Assembly: GCA_003427395.1 (NCBI GenBank)
Contig: BFEA01000340.1
Location: 356,447-389,703, forward strand
DNA: 33,257 nucleotides
Direction of reading: 5' to 3'
From: Chara braunii
Lineage: Eukaryota; Streptophyta; Charophyceae; Charales; Characeae
Under the pieces are notes generated by a model. The model had not been told where the DNA came from. It saw only the letters and a program-made list of their open reading frames with translations, and ran no database searches. Positions 28,801-33,257 of the stretch are shown here, piece after piece. Each line of letters begins with the position of its first letter. Position 1 is the first letter of the stretch. Position numbers and translations under genes: made by a program.

Positions 28801-29850
28801 ATTTGTTACGGACTGCCGTTGGCTGATCGATTGGGATGGACTTACCGACTCAATCATTCGACTCGACATGTGGCAAAGATGTCTGAACTGGTTTTCCAGA
28901 GATGTAAGGAACCGTCCTCCACGGTTCGGGTGCTGCGGTTAGCCCTCGTCGCCGTCTCTCTCTCTGACGTATCAGCCCCTTCTCGCCCTCCTCGCCCTCT
29001 TCCCCTCCCCCTCCCCCTCCCCCTCCCTTCAATTTTCGCCTCTGTCCACCCACAGGCCGTATGCGTCTTCGTGTCCTCTCTCGCGTCATCGAACGCATCT
29101 GGCATGTTCTATTTCCTTTCGGGCAAAGCATCCTTTCGTGATCCTTTTACGTGGGGACTTTGCTTTCTTGTGTAGAGAGAGAGAGAGAGAGAGTTGAGTG
29201 CAAGCTGCGCTTTATTAATTGGGGGTTAAGTGTTGGAAATACTTAGGGAGTTTCATTTATTGTCAACAAGGTAGGGAAGTATGAAGAAGGCGACGGGAGA
29301 GTAAAGGAAGAAGAAAGAAGAGGCGGGCAAAGCATTGGGTCGGAGTTAGGGGCCGCGTGGTCGGGGGGAGAGAGGGGAGGGGGGGAAGGAGCGCGGAGGT
29401 GGAAGCGATTTGACGTCCTCCCGTATCGAGCATTAAATTGCTTTGGTAGATTGGTTTTTGTTGCTACTTTGTCGTGTCCTCTTTTTTCCGGAGGCACTGT
29501 TTTAAATTACTTTGGGCATAGTCTTAAAGCATCTTTGGTAAATAATTCCCGGTGGTTTTTTACCATGGCTGGTGAGTGGACGAGTAACAGGCGATGTAAA
29601 CTGCCCGGCGCCTTTTCGTCTCGTAGATGATCATATGTTCAGGCCCCCAGAATCTCAGAGTACCAATTTTTTCTTGTTCGCGTTTTTATTTTTTGTGTCC
29701 ACTAATCTTGAAGCCGTTTCCAGTTTCCATTGGTTAATCGATTTCCAAAAAAAGAGATCCGAGTGTCTCTCGTCTTCTCTTTTCTTCTGTGGATTGTTTT
29801 TTTTCTTTCAGTTCTCTCACCCTTAGTTTTTCTCGATTCTTGCTTTTCTT
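28801..29850. other. Non-coding stretch
   Basis: Includes CCCTCC runs at 29003-29025, an (AG)10 tract at 29174-29193 and a G-rich stretch at 29360-29390. No gene seen on either strand. Confidence 0.5.
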
Positions 29851-30420
29851 TTGGTGTTGGTGTTTAGTTTTTTCTTAAATCTAATCTATTCTTCTTCTTG
29901 TTTAGTTTTTCTGAATTGTCCTTTGTTTTTCTGAATCGTTGTTTTTTCTGAATTGTCCTTGGTTTTTCTCAATTGTCCTTGGCTTTTCTCAATTGTCCTT
30001 AGTTTTTCTCAGTTGTTTTTCTCAATTGTTTTTCTCAATTGTCCTTTGTTTTTCTTAATCCTCTTTCTTAATTCTCTTTCTTAATTTTCTTTCTCCATCC
30101 TCTTCTTTGTTAGTGCTTTAAATAATACAAATCGTCTGTTTTTTTTTTTTTCTTTGTTCCTTTTTTTTGAAGTGAAGAAGAAGATTGATCTAAATAGTAA
30201 ATTCTCTTCTTCTTCTTCTTCTTCTTCTTCTTTTTTTCTTCTTCTTCTTCTTCTTCTTCTTCTTCTTCTTTTTTTCTTCTTTTTTTTTCCTTCTTCTTTT
30301 TTTCTTCTTTACTTTCCTCAATTCTCTTCTTTAGTTTTCTGCGTTAGCGAGTTTAGTTCTCGCTATTCTTTCTTAATCCTCTTTCTTACTTCTCTTTCTT
30401 AATTCTTTCCAAATTCTCTT
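29850..30420. repeat. Pyrimidine-rich region: TTTTTCTSAATTGTCCTT units and (TTC)n
   Basis: From about 29910 to 30055 a unit of the form TTTTTCTCAATTGTCCTTGG recurs with variants, roughly every 20 bases. 30203-30310 is (TTC)n with T-run interruptions. Short TTCTTAATTC or CTCTTTCTTAAT phrases recur on both sides (30055-30100 and 30370-30410). The plus strand is almost free of purine runs for over 500 bases. Confidence 0.85.
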
Positions 30421-31731
30421 TTTTGGGTGTCAAGATATGTGGAGGTGTTTTTTTTCTCCTTGAAGTCGCTCGTATTTGTGGTTGGTACTTAATGAAATCA
30501 TAATAACATTTTTTTTCGTCTCCTCGTGTCTGCCCGCCCACCCCAAAAAGGCCAGTTTGGAGGCGAAATTGAGTGAAGTACCTGTTTTCGTGTTTCTTTT
30601 TCGTAAAAAAAAAAAAAGAAGGCACTTGCGTGGTTGTTAGCTTCTCCTACAGGGGGTTATTTGAGAGCTGCATATGTTTCTTCTCCTCTTCGTTTCCTCT
30701 TCATTGGTCTGTCTGCTGTCTCGCCAACAATCTCGATGCCCTTTCGATATATTTATATGGAAGGCTTTGTGAAGCGTTCCATATAAATTGGTCTGTCTGC
30801 TGTCTCACCAACAATCTCCCTCATTCCCTCGCTCTCTTTCTTTCTCTTTCTTTTTTCTCTCTTGGCAACGAGGAGGGAAAAAGAAGAAGAGAAGGGGGGA
30901 AACAAATGAGAGCAGAACATCGAAGGGAGAATGTCGGAGAGGGCTTTTGCAGATTGATGAGAACGAAGTCGTCTAATGAGAATGTGGAGAAGTCAATAAC
31001 CCGCGACGAGGAACAAGAGCAAGAAAGAACGGGAATTCCGGGGGAGGATGTTAATATTATTGGGACAGAGGGGGGAGGGGGGGGGGGGGGGAGGGGGGGG
31101 GGTGGATTTAGTGGATATCTGGGAAGTGGACGAGCATTTTTTGGGGATTCATGGGTGAGGTTATGCAGGAGGGTCAATGGGTATAATGGGTCTGGGAGGT
31201 CAAGGCAGGGTACGAAGGTGAATGGACAGGGAATCAGTGTGAAGACGACTGACTGGTGGACTTGGTAATGGTGGGGGTGAAAGTGTGGTTGAGCGAACAT
31301 GCACCGCTGATTGGAAGAAACGTGAACTTAGTCTGCAGCGGTCTGCAGCTGGTCAAAATAGATGTGGGGGTCTCATTTCCGGATAACTTCGGATAGGGGC
31401 ATTTACTGGCACCCGGACATTTTGGGGGGAATAACTGTGGGGGGAAGGAAGGTTAGATTCCTTTGAATGTAGTGTCGGTAGTACAGGGAGAATGCTGTGG
31501 CAGAGTGGCATGGAATGTGGCTTTATTCACCACCCTTGGGTAGCGTATTCCATGAGTAGAAGAAATTTAATTTCGCTATTCTTCCCCCCCCCCCCTCTTC
31601 CCTTATCTTCCACGAACGCAAAGGTTCCATTTTGCCCCCGCTCCCATATCTCTATGGGTGGTGGCATATGCCCTCCTGCATTTTCTCCAAAATTTCATCG
31701 GAGGCTTGTATGTTACAATAGAGGTGGCCCC

Positions 31732-31736
<5 letters not shown>
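30421..31736. other. Non-coding stretch with direct repeat and G-runs
   Basis: Contains a short duplicated phrase ATTGGTCTGTCTGCTGTCTC (30704 and 30787), a G/A-only tract with 12-14-base G runs at 31070-31103, and C-runs at 31586-31596. A 231-codon plus-strand frame (30573-31268) covers the duplication and the G-run and has no recognisable domain, so it is not called. Confidence 0.5.
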
Positions 31737-31764
<28 letters not shown>

Positions 31765-31840
31765 GCCCCTACTTTCCTCCCATGGGGGCCTCTGCTGCAT
31801 CCAGTGGGTGCGTCTCTGTGTGCATGCACATGCTCACGGG

Positions 31841-31897
<57 letters not shown>
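31737..31897. repeat. C28 homopolymer and (GA)n microsatellite
   Basis: 28 consecutive C at 31737-31764 and an uninterrupted GA run at 31843-31897, 78 bases apart. Lengths may be inexact in an assembly. Confidence 0.9.
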
Positions 31898-31899
<2 letters not shown>

Positions 31900-32127
31900 C
31901 GGTGTGTGGTCGAACTGATTGTTACAAGAGTATTTCTGTTGGTGTGATAATCTGAGTAGGCATTTAGGTTGCATGGTGTGTCTGTGTGGAGGGGGGGGCG
32001 GGGGGAACGTATTAGGGAGTGGGGAGGGCCTCCACTGAACAGCCGGTGATTGTGTGTGCATTCCACCCATGAGAATTGTAAGAATCCTATTGGCGGTATT
32101 TACTATTGCTCTGTGGTGGGCCGCTGC

Positions 32128-32239
32128 CTACAGTCTTCCCCCGAATACAACGTATGGTCATTATAGCTGAATTTAGACTGAAAGATGACCAAATTCGGCT
32201 ATAATGACCCCGTGCGTTGTATTCGGGGGAAGACTGTAG
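32128..32239. repeat. Near-perfect 112-nt foldback (MITE- or hairpin-RNA-like)
   Basis: Left arm 32128-32174 and right arm 32191-32239 are reverse complements with only a few differences: CTACAGTCTTCCCCCGAATA with its exact partner, ACAACG, then a short mismatched patch (TA against CACG-type), GGTCATTATAGC with one mismatch, and GAATTT. The loop is 16 bases (32175-32190). No clear target-site duplication is visible at the edges. No coding content. Confidence 0.9.
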
Positions 32240-32404
32240 CCGGGCGGGCCTGGGCCGGACGGACCCGGGGGAGTCTGCCTGGCCAAACCGGGTGGCCTGA
32301 AAAGTAGCCCGTATATTTTTTTTTGCCTTTTGTAAAAGGGGTCTTGCTGTGCTTGCCAAGAGCAGCCCAGCACCCCAGAGAATCTAGTGAATGGTGCCTT
32401 TTCA

Positions 32405-32462
32405 TGGGGGGTGGGCATGGCAGGGGGGGTGGGCATGGCAGGGGAGGTGGGCATGGCAGCGG
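32405..32462 (+). repeat. Short minisatellite GGTGGGCATGGCAGGGG
   Basis: Three units of 17-18 bases with the core GGTGGGCATGGCAG, then drift. Compositional frames give Gly-His repeats on one strand and Pro-His on the other; neither is called. Confidence 0.85.
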
Positions 32463-32489
32463 GGGTGAATGGTGTGTTGTATGTGTGTT

Positions 32490-33257
32490 AGAAAGGGAGG
32501 AGGAGAAGAAGGAGAAGAAGAAGAAGAAAGGAGGAAGGGGAAGATGAAGACAAAGAAACAGGGAAGAAGAGAACAAGAAGACAGGAGGAAGAAGAAGAAC
32601 AAGAAAGGAGGAAGAAGAAAGAACTTCGAAGAACTTCACGATCAAGAAGTTGGTGTGAGAAAAGGCGGTCAAAAAAACGGGGACGACGAACAAGAAAGGC
32701 CCATTTCTTGAACGAGATGGCGGGGGAAAGGGCAAGATGGCGGCGGTAAGGAGAATGGGGAAGAAGAAGAAGAGGAAGAAGAAGGCGGTTGTAAATAGCG
32801 GGCAAGATGGCAGGCGGGGTAAGAGGGGGGGGGGGGGGGAGGGAGGGAGAGATGGTGGGGGGGGGGGGAACACGCGACTGGAGGAAGAAGGAGAACAAGA
32901 ATGGACCAGGAAGAAGAACAAGAGGAGGAAGAAAAAGTAGAGGAGGAAGGGGGAGAAAGAGTTTTGAGGAGGGGAGGGGGGCTGTGAATGGAGGGTGACG
33001 ACCGGGTTGCATCAAGTTTACTGACAGTAGAAATAGGGACATGACAGGATCGCATCAAGTTTGCTGACAGTAGAGGAATAAGAGCAAGAAGATGAAGAGG
33101 AGGAAGAAGATGACGAAGAAGAGGAAGAACGGAGGAGGAAGAAGAAGATGGAGGAGGAAGAAGAAGATGAAGAAAGGAGGAAGAAGAAGGAAGAGGCGAG
33201 AGAAGAACAGTAAAGGAGGAGGAAGAAGAAGAAGTGCGGGGGGGGGGCGGGGGGGGG
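32490..33257. repeat. Purine-rich (GAA/GGA/GAAGAAG) region to window end
   Basis: Almost unbroken A/G on the plus strand apart from a central piece. A phrase GCATCAAGTTTRCTGACAGTAGA occurs at 33009 and 33052 (43-base offset). G runs lie at 32825-32840, 32857-32868 and 33238-33257. Glu/Lys/Arg-rich frames on plus and Ser/Pro/Leu-rich frames on minus follow from composition. Confidence 0.85.

Noticed and set aside
28237-28869. Minus-strand 210-codon frame with repeated FSRRKK/PAKKSE
   Set aside because: Runs through the 40-bp minisatellite, which opens all frames; no start context or domain.
32199-33058. Large Ser/Pro/Leu-rich minus-strand frames
   Set aside because: By-products of a long purine tract that lacks stop codons on the opposite strand.

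Overview
The window looks like nuclear DNA from a streptophyte (green-plant lineage). It holds one intact gene, a plant-type putative methyltransferase of the PMT/QUA2 family, set among LINE, SINE and LTR-type repeats and many dinucleotide and purine/pyrimidine tracts. The repeat style and the compact single-exon gene would suit a charophyte alga such as Chara, but that placement is inference. No bacterial, organellar or rRNA genes are seen.

Layout. 1-1089: a CA microsatellite, then unassigned DNA. 1090-2147: two 247-bp direct repeats around GC-rich DNA. 2148-6635 and about 9134-13624: two strongly diverged, same-strand copies (A and B) of a ~4.5-kb non-coding unit that I read as very long LTRs. 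The evidence is a PBS-like sequence two bases after a terminal CA in copy B, and a third fragment of the unit's start at about 14108-14310. Each copy carries two arrays of small inverted repeats. In one array the core is constant while the flanking arms change from unit to unit and stay complementary. The DNA between copies (6636-9133 and 13627-14107) has no gag or pol reading frame. 14728-15239: a tRNA-derived SINE with a 12-bp target-site duplication. 15741-21669: a complete LINE on the minus strand with a 13-bp target-site duplication, poly(A) tail, AATAAA signal, ORF1, and an ORF2 broken only by in-frame stop codons. It sits inside an older foldback repeat that continues at 21683-22080.

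22081-23994 is the upstream region and leader of the methyltransferase gene. It contains a CT microsatellite, an exact 94-bp duplication across an N (probably an assembly artefact), and a 23-bp triplicate just before the start codon. The gene is 23995-26529 on the plus strand, 844 codons with no intron: an N-terminal membrane anchor, an acidic linker and a two-lobed methyltransferase domain, as expected of a Golgi pectin-type methyltransferase. The remaining 6.7 kb (26530-33257) holds no gene I can support. It contains microsatellites, a 40-bp minisatellite, a diverged repeat with a CGACCGGTCG palindrome, a near-perfect 112-nt foldback (32128-32239), and long single-strand-biased TTC- and GAA-rich tracts.

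The gene and the mobile elements show no functional link. The strongest candidates for something undescribed are the covarying hairpin arrays in copies A and B, followed by the 32128-32239 foldback and the overlapping alternative hairpins at 13868-13902.
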